A program made the translations under genes and the position numbers. From assembly GCA_009701945.1 (NCBI GenBank), contig WLJF01000006.1, positions 1-14,229 on the forward strand: a stretch of DNA of 14,229 nucleotides, read 5' to 3'. A model generated the notes under the pieces. It ran no database searches. It worked only from the letters and a program-made list of their open reading frames with translations, and was not told the origin of the DNA. This DNA comes from Actinomycetota bacterium (lineage in GTDB: Bacteria > Actinomycetota > Actinomycetes > Nanopelagicales > Nanopelagicaceae). Below, one piece after another: positions 1-7,267 of the stretch. Positions within the stretch are counted from its first letter, which is position 1. Each line of letters begins with the position of its first letter.

Positions 1-1
1 A

Positions 2-259
2 CCAATCTTGGAAGCGCTGGAAGAACAAGTTGTGCTGCTGCGTCTTTTAAGTGATGCCCATCCCACAGTGCATGTGACTATCGGAAGTGAACAGCAAGAT
101 ATGAATTTGCAGACAACTTCTCTTGTCAGCGTTGGCTATGGCTCTGATGCATCCCTTGGAATCCTTGGACCCACACGTATGGATTACGCAGGTTCTATGG
201 CAGCTGTCTCAGCCGTTGCTCGATATGTCGGTCGATTTATTACAGAGAGCGCCCAGTAA
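2..259 (+). CDS. hrcA: Heat-inducible transcription repressor HrcA, C-terminal end (5' truncated by window)
   Basis: This is the last 85 codons of a reading frame already open at base 2; the true start lies upstream of the window. The residues [15 protein letters not shown] followed by an alanine/valine-rich helix are the characteristic C-terminus of HrcA, and the gene directly precedes dnaJ as in many actinobacteria. HrcA is a cytoplasmic repressor that binds CIRCE inverted repeats and controls groE/dnaK-type heat-shock genes, with GroEL assisting its folding. The DNA-binding winged helix and any CIRCE operator are outside the window, so self-regulation cannot be checked here. The stop TAA shares its last A with the dnaJ start (TAATG), which points to translational coupling and a joint operon. 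Identity is secure from the C-terminal motif plus context. Confidence 0.9.
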   Translation, partial: PILEALEEQVVLLRLLSDAHPTVHVTIGSEQQDMNLQTTSLVSVGYGSDASLGILGPTRMDYAGSMAAVSAVARYVGRFITESAQ

Positions 260-1362
260 TGGCTGATTACTACGGTCTGCTTGGCCTTGATCGCGGTGCA
301 TCGCAAGATGACATTAAGAAGGCATATCGCAAGATTGCACGCGAACTGCATCCAGATGTGAACCCAGATCCTGAAGTGCAGAATAAATTTAAAGAAGTTA
401 CTGCGGCATACGACACCCTCTCTGACCCACAAAAGCGTCAGCAATATGACATGGGTGGCCAAGGTGGTTTTGGCGGCGGATTCGGTGGCGGTGGATTTAG
501 CGACATCATGGATGCATTCTTCGGTGGCGGTGGAAATCGTGGACCGCGTCCACGTATGCGCCAAGGTCAAGATGCACTCATTCGCATTGAGGTAGATCTC
601 AATGAGGCATGTTTTGGAACAGAGCGTGATATCACTTTGGAATCTGCCGTTATCTGCCAGAAGTGTGAAGGACAAGGAACTGCAAATAACTCTGCACCTT
701 CTATGTGTCCTGTCTGTAAGGGGCGCGGTGAAACTCAATTTGTTCAGAAGTCATTCTTAGGTCAAGTGATGACATCTCGTCCATGTAATAACTGCTCTGG
801 TTATGGAAGCGTTATTACAGATCCATGTCGTGAATGTGGTGGCGATGGTCGTGTGCGTGCTCGCCAAACTATTAATGTCAAAGTTCCAGCAGGTGTTGAA
901 ACTGGAAACCGTATTCAGATGGCAGGTCGGGGTGAAGTAGGACAAGGCGGGGGACCTGCAGGAGATCTCTACGTTGAAATCGTAGAAGAAGAGCATGAAT
1001 TCCTACTCCGCGACGGCGATAATTTACATATTGCAATCGAAGTTTCATTTGCTGCTGCATCCCTTGGCACATCAGTAAACGTTGAAACACTTGATGGTCC
1101 AGTCAAGGTCGAGATCAAGGCAGGAACTCAGAGCGGTGCAACAATTCCCATCAAGGGCAAGGGCATGACACGTCTTCGCACCACACATCGCGGTGATCTC
1201 ATCGTGCACGTTGATGTTGCCACACCTCACAAGCTCAGCCGCGATCAAGAGAAGTTACTCAAAGAATTTGCATCATCTCGTGGTGAAAAAGAGGGCGATG
1301 TGAAGATTAAAGGCCATAGAGAAGGACTCTTCTCTAAATTCCGCGATGCATTTGGTCGCTAA
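259..1362 (+). CDS. dnaJ: Molecular chaperone DnaJ (Hsp40, type I)
   Basis: DnaJ is the cytoplasmic co-chaperone that delivers unfolded clients to DnaK and stimulates its ATPase. The 367-residue protein has every type I part in order: J domain (about 1-66) with the catalytic HPD at 31-33, a glycine/phenylalanine-rich linker (about 66-95), a zinc-binding domain (about 133-200) with four CxxCxGxG repeats (CQKCEGQG, CPVCKGRG, CNNCSGYG, CRECGGDG), and the C-terminal substrate-binding region. The Gly/Phe linker is rather short. It begins at an ATG overlapping the hrcA stop by one base and ends in a TAA that overlaps the rsmE start the same way. Neither dnaK nor grpE lies here, so this is the hrcA-linked DnaJ copy, often called DnaJ2 in actinobacteria. 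Expression is probably under HrcA control from a promoter before the window; that is inference. Confidence 0.97.
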   Translation: MADYYGLLGLDRGASQDDIKKAYRKIARELHPDVNPDPEVQNKFKEVTAAYDTLSDPQKRQQYDMGGQGGFGGGFGGGGFSDIMDAFFGGGGNRGPRPRMRQGQDALIRIEVDLNEACFGTERDITLESAVICQKCEGQGTANNSAPSMCPVCKGRGETQFVQKSFLGQVMTSRPCNNCSGYGSVITDPCRECGGDGRVRARQTINVKVPAGVETGNRIQMAGRGEVGQGGGPAGDLYVEIVEEEHEFLLRDGDNLHIAIEVSFAAASLGTSVNVETLDGPVKVEIKAGTQSGATIPIKGKGMTRLRTTHRGDLIVHVDVATPHKLSRDQEKLLKEFASSRGEKEGDVKIKGHREGLFSKFRDAFGR

Positions 1363-2078
1363 TGCTCACCCTCTTCTTCGTTGACGATCTTCCCACCACT
1401 GTGGGAAGTACATATGAATTCAATAATGATGATGCCCTCCATGCTATTCGCGTGCTTCGCACTAAGAGTGGAGATTTCTTTAACCTTTCCGATGGCAAGG
1501 GAAATTGGTCTCATGTTGAAGCAAAAGAAGTGCATAAAAAGCATATGACCGTTGAAGTTCTTGAGACAGGTCATCAAGGTGCACTTGGAACACATTTCAC
1601 AATCATTCAAGCAATTCCTAAGGGTGATCGCATCAAGGAAGCTATTGAGCTATGCACTGAAGGTGGAGCAGATCGCATTGTGATGTGGAAAGCTGCACGC
1701 AGCATCGGAAAATCAGATGACAAGATTGAAAAGCTTCAGACCACAGCGCGCGAGGCAAGTAAGCAATCACGCCGCTTTCGCATCCCTGAAGTCATTGGCG
1801 TAGCTGCAACTAATGCAGTTGTGGATCAGATAGCGCAAGCTGATTTAGCGATTGTCTTCCACGAATCAGCAACGATGAAGGTCTCAGAAGTTGTGGCACC
1901 TGGTTGCACAAAGGTTGCAATCATCATCGGACCTGAAGGTGGTCTTACAGATGAAGAGATTGACACGTTTGCAGCAGCTGGAGCGAAGGTTGCCTTGATG
2001 GGACGGCCTGTATTGCGCTCAGCACATGCAGGACTTGCTGCATTATCTGCCGTCAACACCGCCCTTTCCGTGTGGTGA
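1362..2078 (+). CDS. rsmE: 16S rRNA (uracil-1498-N3)-methyltransferase RsmE
   Basis: RsmE methylates N3 of U1498 of 16S rRNA, near the decoding centre, using S-adenosylmethionine. The 238-residue length is normal for the family. The N-terminal part (about 1-75) is the PUA-like RNA-binding domain and includes HAIRVLR. The rest is the SPOUT knotted methyltransferase with QAIPKGDR near 90, a helix rich in basic residues near 125-135, and the SAM-binding loop IIIGPEGGLTDEEI near 190. The final knot element reads GRPVLRSAHAG, a variant of the usual LRxETA. The ATG overlaps the dnaJ TAA by one base, so translation is probably coupled. Location between dnaJ and phoH is the usual actinobacterial arrangement. 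Function is confident from motifs and synteny. Confidence 0.94.
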   Translation: MLTLFFVDDLPTTVGSTYEFNNDDALHAIRVLRTKSGDFFNLSDGKGNWSHVEAKEVHKKHMTVEVLETGHQGALGTHFTIIQAIPKGDRIKEAIELCTEGGADRIVMWKAARSIGKSDDKIEKLQTTAREASKQSRRFRIPEVIGVAATNAVVDQIAQADLAIVFHESATMKVSEVVAPGCTKVAIIIGPEGGLTDEEIDTFAAAGAKVALMGRPVLRSAHAGLAALSAVNTALSVW

Positions 2079-2095
2079 ATTCACCTGGATACCGA

Positions 2096-2101
2096 TAGAT
2101 T
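2096..2101 (+). promoter_or_regulatory. Possible -10 element for an internal phoH promoter
   Basis: The hexamer TAGATT lies 9 bases before the phoH ATG in the 32-base gap after rsmE. No Shine-Dalgarno sequence is visible in that gap, so transcription could start at or just before the ATG. The gap is slightly longer than at the other candidate leaderless starts in this window and no good -35 box is seen, so this is weak. phoH may instead be read from the upstream operon. Confidence 0.3.
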
Positions 2102-2110
2102 TTCAGTCAT

Positions 2111-3094
2111 ATGGAACGCCTCTTAATCACCGTCCCACCCGCCATCCCGATGGTTTCACTCGTCGGAGCCAATGATGCAAATATGTTGGCAATAGAGGCA
2201 GCATTTCCTTCAGTCAATGTCACTGTGCGTGGCAATGAAATCACTCTGCGCGGACCACACATCGACTGCCTTGCGATGGAGAAGTTGATTACCGAGATGA
2301 TGGTTGTGATCCGTTCAGGTCAAAACCTCAACGTTGATGCAGTCTTACGCAGCATTGCAATGCTTGAGGCGGAACCAGCACATAACCCTGGTGAAGTTCT
2401 CTCACTCAATATTGTCTCTAACCGCGGCAAGACAATTCGCCCAAAGACTGCGAACCAAAAGCTCTATGTCGATGCTATTGAAGAGAACACCATCACATTT
2501 GGAATAGGTCCTGCTGGAACTGGAAAGACATATCTTGCGATGGCAAAGGCAGTTGCTGCGCTGCAAGCAAAGAAAGTCAATCGCATTATCTTGTCCCGTC
2601 CTGCTGTTGAAGCAGGAGAGAAGCTGGGCTTCTTGCCTGGAACGCTGAACGAGAAGATTGATCCATATCTTCGACCACTCTTTGATGCACTCCACGACAT
2701 GATCGATGTTGAAGCAATTCCACGTCTAATGCAGACCGGCGTGATTGAAGTGGCACCGCTTGCCTTTATGCGCGGTCGCACACTCAATGATGCATTCATC
2801 ATCTTAGATGAAGCGCAGAACACCACACCTGAGCAGATGAAGATGTTCTTAACCCGCCTTGGTTTTGGTTCCAAGATGGTCATTACCGGTGATGTGACTC
2901 AAAATGATCTACCGAATGGTCAACGTTCAGGGCTTGGCATTATTCGCGACATCCTCGATGGCGTTGACGATATCTCCTTTATGGAGCTCACCGCCGAAGA
3001 TGTTGTGCGCCACCGCTTAATCGGTGACATTGTGAAGGCTTATGACAAATACGATGCGACCAAATCTGTTCCGCATTCGATTCGTAAATCATGA
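2111..3094 (+). CDS. phoH: PhoH-like P-loop ATPase (YbeZ family)
   Basis: This 327-residue cytoplasmic ATPase has Walker A GPAGTGKT at residues 133-140 and Walker B IILDEAQN at 230-237, followed by the sensor-like segment MVITGDVTQNDLP and the C-terminal GDIVKAYDKYD. These are hallmarks of the YbeZ/PhoH family, whose members work with YbeY and are thought to act in RNA processing or ribosome maintenance; the exact activity is still debated. The N-terminal roughly 100 residues are the variable, possibly nucleic-acid-binding part. It has no Shine-Dalgarno sequence in the 32 bases after rsmE. Its TGA overlaps the ybeY ATG as ATGA, reproducing the phoH-ybeY-corC order also found in Escherichia coli (ybeZYX). 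The name PhoH is historical; phosphate regulation is not implied. Confidence 0.94.
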   Translation: MERLLITVPPAIPMVSLVGANDANMLAIEAAFPSVNVTVRGNEITLRGPHIDCLAMEKLITEMMVVIRSGQNLNVDAVLRSIAMLEAEPAHNPGEVLSLNIVSNRGKTIRPKTANQKLYVDAIEENTITFGIGPAGTGKTYLAMAKAVAALQAKKVNRIILSRPAVEAGEKLGFLPGTLNEKIDPYLRPLFDALHDMIDVEAIPRLMQTGVIEVAPLAFMRGRTLNDAFIILDEAQNTTPEQMKMFLTRLGFGSKMVITGDVTQNDLPNGQRSGLGIIRDILDGVDDISFMELTAEDVVRHRLIGDIVKAYDKYDATKSVPHSIRKS

Positions 3095-3534
3095 CCGTTG
3101 AACTAGTAAATCGCTCTGGTGCTTTGGTGCCTGAAACCCAGATGCACACCCTGATTAATTTCGGTATTGAATATATGGAGCTCAACCCTGAGTGCGAGAT
3201 TTCTCTAACCTTTGTTGATGTCACTGAGATGGAAGAGCTTCACATCAAGTGGATGGATGAGACCGGACCCACAGATGTTCTCTCATTTCCTATGGATCTG
3301 CCTGAAAGCAAAGGTGAAGTGGTAACTCTTGGAGATATTGTGATTGCTCCTGCAGTTGCAGCGCAGCAAGCGCAGAGCGCAGGGCATAGCGTTGAAGAAG
3401 AAATCTATATCCTTGCTACACATGGCTTGCTCCACATCTTGGGCTATGACCACGCAGATCCTGATGAAGAGAAAGTCATGTTCGCGTTGCAAGAGAAAAT
3501 AGTGAAGGAGTGGTCACTTACAGTGACCAAATAA
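3091..3534 (+). CDS. ybeY: Endoribonuclease / rRNA maturation factor YbeY
   Basis: YbeY is a zinc-dependent cytoplasmic endoribonuclease involved in 16S rRNA 3'-end maturation and 70S ribosome quality control. The 147-residue protein has the diagnostic metal site HGLLHILGYDH near residues 110-120, with three histidines as zinc ligands, and the upstream conserved stretch TDVLSFPMD near 65-73. Its ATG lies inside the phoH stop region (ATGA overlap), indicating translational coupling with its usual partner. The 3' end probably overlaps the corC start by 25 bases if corC begins at the GTG at 3510. Length and motifs are normal, so the call is firm. Confidence 0.95.
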   Translation: MTVELVNRSGALVPETQMHTLINFGIEYMELNPECEISLTFVDVTEMEELHIKWMDETGPTDVLSFPMDLPESKGEVVTLGDIVIAPAVAAQQAQSAGHSVEEEIYILATHGLLHILGYDHADPDEEKVMFALQEKIVKEWSLTVTK

Positions 3535-4400
3535 CTGTGAAAGTAAGAATAGTAAAGAAGATCAGCTTGGCATTTAAAGGTTTTGCATGGGGACTTCTCT
3601 CAAATGAAGATGAGCTACGACAGCTCATGGATCACGCCCACACCCGCGGCCTTGTTGAATCTGATGAACACGAGATGATTCACAATGTATTTGAACTAGG
3701 GGACACCTTGGTGCGCGAGCTTATGGTTCCGCGCACAGATATGGTCTGGATTGAAAAAGATAAGACTCTGCGCCAGGCGCTCTCACTTGCGCTTCGCTCC
3801 GGTTATTCACGCGTTCCTGTAGTCGGTGATGGCATCGATAACATCATCGGAATCGCCTATGTGAAAGATTTAGCAAAGCGAGCACTCGATCACCACGAAG
3901 CTGAGACGACTGAGAAGGTTGAGCAACACACTCGCCCTGCTGTTTTTGTGCCCGAAAATAAGGAAGCAGCAGAGTTGTTAAAAGAAATGCAGCGCGATCA
4001 GATTCACTTGGCAATCGTTGTTGATGAATATGGCGGAACTGCAGGAATCATTACCATTGAAGACATCATTGAAGAGATTGTTGGTGAAATTGCCGATGAA
4101 TACGATGATGGCGTTGAAGCTTTCACATGGATCACCGAGACCAAGGCTCGTGCAAAGGCCACGATGCATGTTGAAGATCTAGCTGATGAGCTCAAGATTG
4201 AAATGGATCGTGATGAGTTTGAAGATGTAGACACCATTGGCGGATATATGGCTGAGAAGTTAGGCCGCGTTCCGATTGCAGGGTCCACTATTGATTTGCA
4301 AGGCTGGTCGATTACTTCTGAGCGCCCTGTCGGACGTAGACGTCGTATTAGCTCAGTTATTATTGAGCGACTAGATACGGAGATTGATGAGCATGAATAA
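3510..4400 (+). CDS. CorC/HlyC-type CBS-domain protein lacking the DUF21 membrane domain
   Basis: The 296-residue protein has a short N-terminal segment with ELRQLMDHAHTRGLVESDE (about 32-50) and DTLVRELMVPRTDMV. Then come two CBS domains (about 62-120 and 130-190, the second with VVDEYGGTAGIITIEDI) and a CorC_HlyC C-terminal domain (about 205-290). CBS pairs bind adenine nucleotides. Relatives are linked to Mg/Co efflux and, for YbeX, to ribosome metabolism. Many actinobacterial relatives carry an N-terminal DUF21 (CNNM) transmembrane domain; none is visible here, so this is probably cytosolic like E. coli YbeX (292 residues). The start is uncertain: GTG at 3510 overlaps ybeY by 25 bases, while GTG at 3537 lies two bases after the ybeY stop. 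Neither has a well-spaced ribosome site. Transport function is not supported by the sequence. Confidence 0.85.
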   Translation: MVTYSDQITVKVRIVKKISLAFKGFAWGLLSNEDELRQLMDHAHTRGLVESDEHEMIHNVFELGDTLVRELMVPRTDMVWIEKDKTLRQALSLALRSGYSRVPVVGDGIDNIIGIAYVKDLAKRALDHHEAETTEKVEQHTRPAVFVPENKEAAELLKEMQRDQIHLAIVVDEYGGTAGIITIEDIIEEIVGEIADEYDDGVEAFTWITETKARAKATMHVEDLADELKIEMDRDEFEDVDTIGGYMAEKLGRVPIAGSTIDLQGWSITSERPVGRRRRISSVIIERLDTEIDEHE

Positions 4401-4704
4401 TCCAGAAGATACAAAGCTGGTAACTCTTGCTACCTCAACCCTTGCTCGAAGCGGTGCACAGCAAGCAGCAGCCCTTCGCGATAACACAGGACGCACCTAT
4501 GTTGCGATTAATGTGACATCACCATCTCTCAACCTTGATGCATTTGAAGCAGTTCTTACTGTGGCTCTTGCATCTGGAATAACAGGAATTGAGAGCGTTG
4601 TTGCTACAGGTTCACTTCCTGCAAATACCAAGGCGATTAAGGATTTTGCACCTACTGCAACGATTTTCTATATTGATTCAGACGGCAAGGAAAGCTCGCT
4701 TTAG
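4387..4704 (+). CDS. Cytidine-deaminase-like small protein without catalytic motifs
   Basis: A 105-residue protein if the ATG at 4387 is used; the ATG at 4393 and a TTG at 4384 are alternatives, and a GGAG at 4379-4382 could serve any of them imperfectly. The segment KLVTLATSTLARSGAQQAAA, then RDNTGRTYVAINVTSPSLNL and a helix of alternating A/V/L, resembles the fold of cytidine deaminases and matches the small protein annotated as such after corC in other actinobacteria. The zinc-ligand motifs HAE and PCxxC are absent; there is no cysteine or histidine in the whole protein. It therefore cannot be a normal zinc-dependent deaminase and probably has a structural or binding role, which is unknown. 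It overlaps the 3' end of corC and closes the block. The next gene has its own probable promoter. Confidence 0.72.
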   Translation: MSMNNPEDTKLVTLATSTLARSGAQQAAALRDNTGRTYVAINVTSPSLNLDAFEAVLTVALASGITGIESVVATGSLPANTKAIKDFAPTATIFYIDSDGKESSL

Positions 4705-4724
4705 CCTTATTTACGCCTTGAAGA

Positions 4725-4730
4725 TAAGAT
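4725..4730 (+). promoter_or_regulatory. -10 element of a probable leaderless promoter for the FAH-gltX operon
   Basis: TAAGAT matches the bacterial -10 consensus well and is followed by exactly six bases (tgccca) before the ATG at 4737. This would place transcription initiation on the A of the start codon. No Shine-Dalgarno sequence is present between the previous stop (4704) and the ATG, and no clear -35 box is seen. The same hexamer with the same spacing occurs on the minus strand before the glycerate kinase gene. Confidence 0.55.
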
Positions 4731-4736
4731 TGCCCA

Positions 4737-5525
4737 ATGCGCGTAGTTCGATTTACACCTCAACCTGATGCAGGTTTAGGTACCGACCCGCTCTTTGGAA
4801 TCCTTGAAGAAGATAATCAGATTTCGATTATCTCAGGAGATCCGATCTATCACGGCATTCAAAAGACAGCTGCGAAGGTTGATCTGACAAAGGTGCGCCT
4901 ATTAGCACCTGTCATTCCACGCTCCAAGATTGTTGCAGTGGGTAAGAACTATGCAGATCACGCAGCTGAAATGGGTGGCGTTGTTCCCGATGAACCCATC
5001 ATCTTCTTAAAGCCCAATACATCTGTCATTGGTCCTGGCGACACCATCGTCTGGCCTGCCATGGCTCCCACTATTGATTATGAAGCAGAACTTGCCATTG
5101 TGATTGGTCGCGTGTGTAAGGAAGTTCCAAGAGAGCGCGTTAAAGATGTGATCTTCGGATATACCTTGGCAAATGATGTGACATCTCGCGAACTACAAAA
5201 GCGTGATGGACAGTGGATGCGCGCAAAGTCATTTGATACTTTCTGCCCACTTGGTCCATGGATTGAAACAGAGTTTGTTCCTGGCACACAGCGCATCACC
5301 ACGACGCTTAACGGTGAAATCAAGCAAGATGCCAAGTTATCTGACATGATTTTTAAGGTCGAAGATATTATTCATTTCGTGACTCAAGTAATGACTCTCT
5401 TGCCTGGCGATGTGATCATTACCGGCACACCAGCTGGAATTGGACCGATGCCTGAGAAATCTACTATTGCTATATCCATCGAAGGCCTTGGCCAATTAAC
5501 CAATAAGGTGAGCGCGCGTCCATGA
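4737..5525 (+). CDS. Fumarylacetoacetate hydrolase (FAH) family protein
   Basis: A 262-residue cytoplasmic enzyme of the FAH fold, a metal-dependent family of hydrolases, decarboxylases and isomerases acting on 2-keto acids with a C-C bond to be cleaved. Visible signatures are VGKNYADHAAEMG near 66-78, the metal-ligand pair in DYEAELAIVIG (E116, E118), the third acidic ligand in NDVTSREL (D147), the lysine-containing RAKSFDTFCPLGP near 162-174, and GDVIITGTPAGIGP near the C-terminus. The substrate cannot be read from the sequence: acylpyruvase, oxaloacetate decarboxylase, fumarylpyruvate hydrolase or a homoprotocatechuate-type isomerase are all possible. Its TGA overlaps the gltX ATG, and an FAH gene directly before gltX is also found in mycobacteria, so the link is old. 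A housekeeping clean-up role is more likely than an aromatic pathway, but that is inference. Confidence 0.88.
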   Translation: MRVVRFTPQPDAGLGTDPLFGILEEDNQISIISGDPIYHGIQKTAAKVDLTKVRLLAPVIPRSKIVAVGKNYADHAAEMGGVVPDEPIIFLKPNTSVIGPGDTIVWPAMAPTIDYEAELAIVIGRVCKEVPRERVKDVIFGYTLANDVTSRELQKRDGQWMRAKSFDTFCPLGPWIETEFVPGTQRITTTLNGEIKQDAKLSDMIFKVEDIIHFVTQVMTLLPGDVIITGTPAGIGPMPEKSTIAISIEGLGQLTNKVSARP

Positions 5526-6979
5526 GTAAAAAAGTAAAGGTACGTTTTGCGCCATCTCCCACAGGAGATCTCCACGTTGGAAATATCCGCACAGCACTCT
5601 TTGATTGGGCATATGCCCGTCACACAGGTGGCACATTCCTATTTCGCATTGAAGATACTGACACAACGCGCGTTACCGATGAATACATCAATGCAGCAAT
5701 CGACACTCTCAAGTGGCTAGGTCTGCAATGGGATGAGGGTCCAGAAGTTGGTGGCCCAAATGGTCCTTATCTCCAATCACAAAGACTTGGCATTTATGCT
5801 GAGTGGGCGCAGAAGTTTCTGGATCAAAAAGATGCTTATTACTGTTACTGCTCACCGGAAGAACTCGAAGCAGTACGTGAAGCACAGCGAGCTGCAAATG
5901 TTGCACCTGGTTATAACGGACATTGCCGTGACCTGAGCGCAGATCAAATCGCTGCCTTTAAAGCACAAGGTCGTGAAGGCGTTGTGCGCATGCGTATGCC
6001 TGATGGCACAACAACTTTCAGAGATGAAATCCGTGGCGATGTGACTTTTGATCACAAGTTTGTTCCTGACTTTGTCCTTGTGCGCGCAGATGGTTCACCT
6101 CTCTACACACTCGCAGTTGCAGTCGATGATGTGTTGATGGGTGTTACTCACGTATTACGCGGTGAAGACTTACTGTCTTCCACTCCACGTCAGATTCGTG
6201 TGTATCAGGCGATGGGAGTGAAGATAGAGGATTACCCAGTCTTTGCTCACCTTCCCTTTGTAATGGGTGCAGATAATGCAAAGCTTTCTAAGCGCAACGG
6301 TGAAGTCTCTATCGCTTGGTATCGCGAGCAGGGATATTTGCCAGAGGCAATCTGTAATTACTTAGCTCTACTTGGTTGGTCACCTGGTGATGATCGCGAG
6401 AATATTTCCATGAAGGAGCTCACTGAGCTCTTTACTGTGGAGAAAGTTCACTCATCTCCTGCCCGCTTTGATATGAAAAAGCTTGAGGCAATTAACGGCG
6501 ATAAAATCCGTGCCTTAAGCCTTGAAGAGTTCGCCACATGGACCATGCCATTTCTTATTAAGGCTGGAATCATCACAGGCACCGATGCTGAAGTTGAGCT
6601 AGTCAAGCAGGCACTTCCCATTATTCAAGAGCGCATCGTCAAGCTCGATGAAGCACCTCAGTTATTGAAATTCCTCTTTGTGAAGGAATTTGCTGTCGAT
6701 GCTGATGCGGTTTCAAAGATAAGTGATGCTGCAGCGAAAGATATTTTGAAGCGCTCACTTGCAGATCTTGAGGGAGTTGCAACCTGGAACCACGAAGCAA
6801 TTGAAGCGGTGCTTCGCGCATCCCTGATTGAAGAGCTAGGGCTCAAGCCACGTATTGCATTTACCGCACTTCGTATTGCAACAACTGGAAGCACTATCTC
6901 TCCGCCACTCTTTGAATCAATGGAGTTGCTTGGGAAAGAGGCCTGCTTAGCCCGTATTTCCAAGGCCCTAGCGCTCTAA
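5522..6979 (+). CDS. gltX: Glutamyl-tRNA synthetase GltX
   Basis: A class I synthetase of 485 residues that charges tRNA-Glu with glutamate in the cytoplasm. The HIGH-type signature is PSPTGDLHVGN (11-21) and the KMSKS-type loop is KLSKR (254-258). Between them is the acceptor-binding region with a cysteine cluster (CYC near 108-110 and GHC near 138) that may hold zinc as in the E. coli enzyme. The C-terminal helical anticodon-binding domain contains ITGTDAEVELVKQALPIIQERI and ends in ISKALAL. An AAGGTGAG at 5505-5512 may be its ribosome site; the ATG overlaps the FAH stop. In actinobacteria this enzyme is generally non-discriminating and also makes Glu-tRNA-Gln, later amidated by GatCAB; the sequence alone does not prove that. 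Both cognate tRNA genes follow within 200 bases. Confidence 0.97.
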   Translation: MSKKVKVRFAPSPTGDLHVGNIRTALFDWAYARHTGGTFLFRIEDTDTTRVTDEYINAAIDTLKWLGLQWDEGPEVGGPNGPYLQSQRLGIYAEWAQKFLDQKDAYYCYCSPEELEAVREAQRAANVAPGYNGHCRDLSADQIAAFKAQGREGVVRMRMPDGTTTFRDEIRGDVTFDHKFVPDFVLVRADGSPLYTLAVAVDDVLMGVTHVLRGEDLLSSTPRQIRVYQAMGVKIEDYPVFAHLPFVMGADNAKLSKRNGEVSIAWYREQGYLPEAICNYLALLGWSPGDDRENISMKELTELFTVEKVHSSPARFDMKKLEAINGDKIRALSLEEFATWTMPFLIKAGIITGTDAEVELVKQALPIIQERIVKLDEAPQLLKFLFVKEFAVDADAVSKISDAAAKDILKRSLADLEGVATWNHEAIEAVLRASLIEELGLKPRIAFTALRIATTGSTISPPLFESMELLGKEACLARISKALAL

Positions 6980-7046
6980 ATTGCCGCTGTAATTTCTACC
7001 CTTTTGTTAAGGTAAACTTTCCACCTTGCCACACGGTGAAAAGTAT

Positions 7047-7118
7047 TGGGGTATGGGGTAATTGGCAGCCCTGCTGATTCTGGTTCAGTAAGTCTAGGTT
7101 CGAGTCCTGGTACCCCAG
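7047..7118 (+). tRNA. tRNA-Gln (anticodon CTG)
   Basis: A 72-base cloverleaf. The acceptor arm TGGGGTA pairs with TACCCCA; the D stem is GGGT/GCCC (one G-U) with GG in the loop. The anticodon stem is GCTGA/TCAGT with loop TTCTGGT, giving CTG at 34-36. The T arm is CTAGG/CCTGG around TTCGAGT. The discriminator base is G and no CCA is encoded. The acceptor sequence closely resembles E. coli tRNA-Gln. It follows gltX by 67 bases. TAAGGT (7008) and TAAACT (7013) are possible -10 boxes for it, both weak, and I see no terminator hairpin between gltX and the tRNA. Confidence 0.95.
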
Positions 7119-7174
7119 CGATATACAGCAGTTACGTACAACTTAATATGTTTGTCCTAGTAATTTTTTGGCAC

Positions 7175-7247
7175 GGCCCCGTCGTCTAGCGGCCTAGGAC
7201 TCTGGCTTCTCAAGTCAGCTACGAGGGTTCGAATCCCTTCGGGGCTA
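7175..7247 (+). tRNA. tRNA-Glu (anticodon CTC)
   Basis: A 73-base cloverleaf. The acceptor arm GGCCCCG pairs with CGGGGCT (terminal G-U). The D loop has GG. The anticodon stem is CTGGC/GTCAG with loop TTCTCAA, giving CTC at 34-36. The T arm is GAGGG/CCCTT around TTCGAAT. The discriminator is A and no CCA is encoded. It lies 56 bases after tRNA-Gln; that gap holds a T-run near 7164-7169 but no convincing hairpin, so the two tRNAs may be cotranscribed. C34 reads only GAG, so a TTC isoacceptor must exist elsewhere in the genome. Confidence 0.95.
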
Positions 7248-7267
7248 CAGTTCGTTACAACTTCGAT

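Noticed and set aside
463..534. Glycine-codon repeat resembling a tandem repeat array
   Set aside because: It is the Gly/Phe-rich linker of DnaJ, where repeated GGT/GGC codons are expected.
184..738. 184-codon open frame on - across hrcA/dnaJ
   Set aside because: It is antisense to conserved domains of both genes, resembles no family I know, and lacks a ribosome site.
2464..2883. 139-codon open frame on - opposite phoH
   Set aside because: Antisense to the Walker A and B regions; composition is typical of a reverse-complement shadow.
4004..4414. 136-codon open frame on - opposite corC
   Set aside because: Serine/isoleucine-rich antisense shadow of the second CBS domain; no motif or upstream signal.
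7119..7174. Possible Rho-independent terminator between the tRNAs (T-run at 7164-7169)
   Set aside because: The preceding bases form only a weak, A/T-rich imperfect hairpin that does not abut the T-run.
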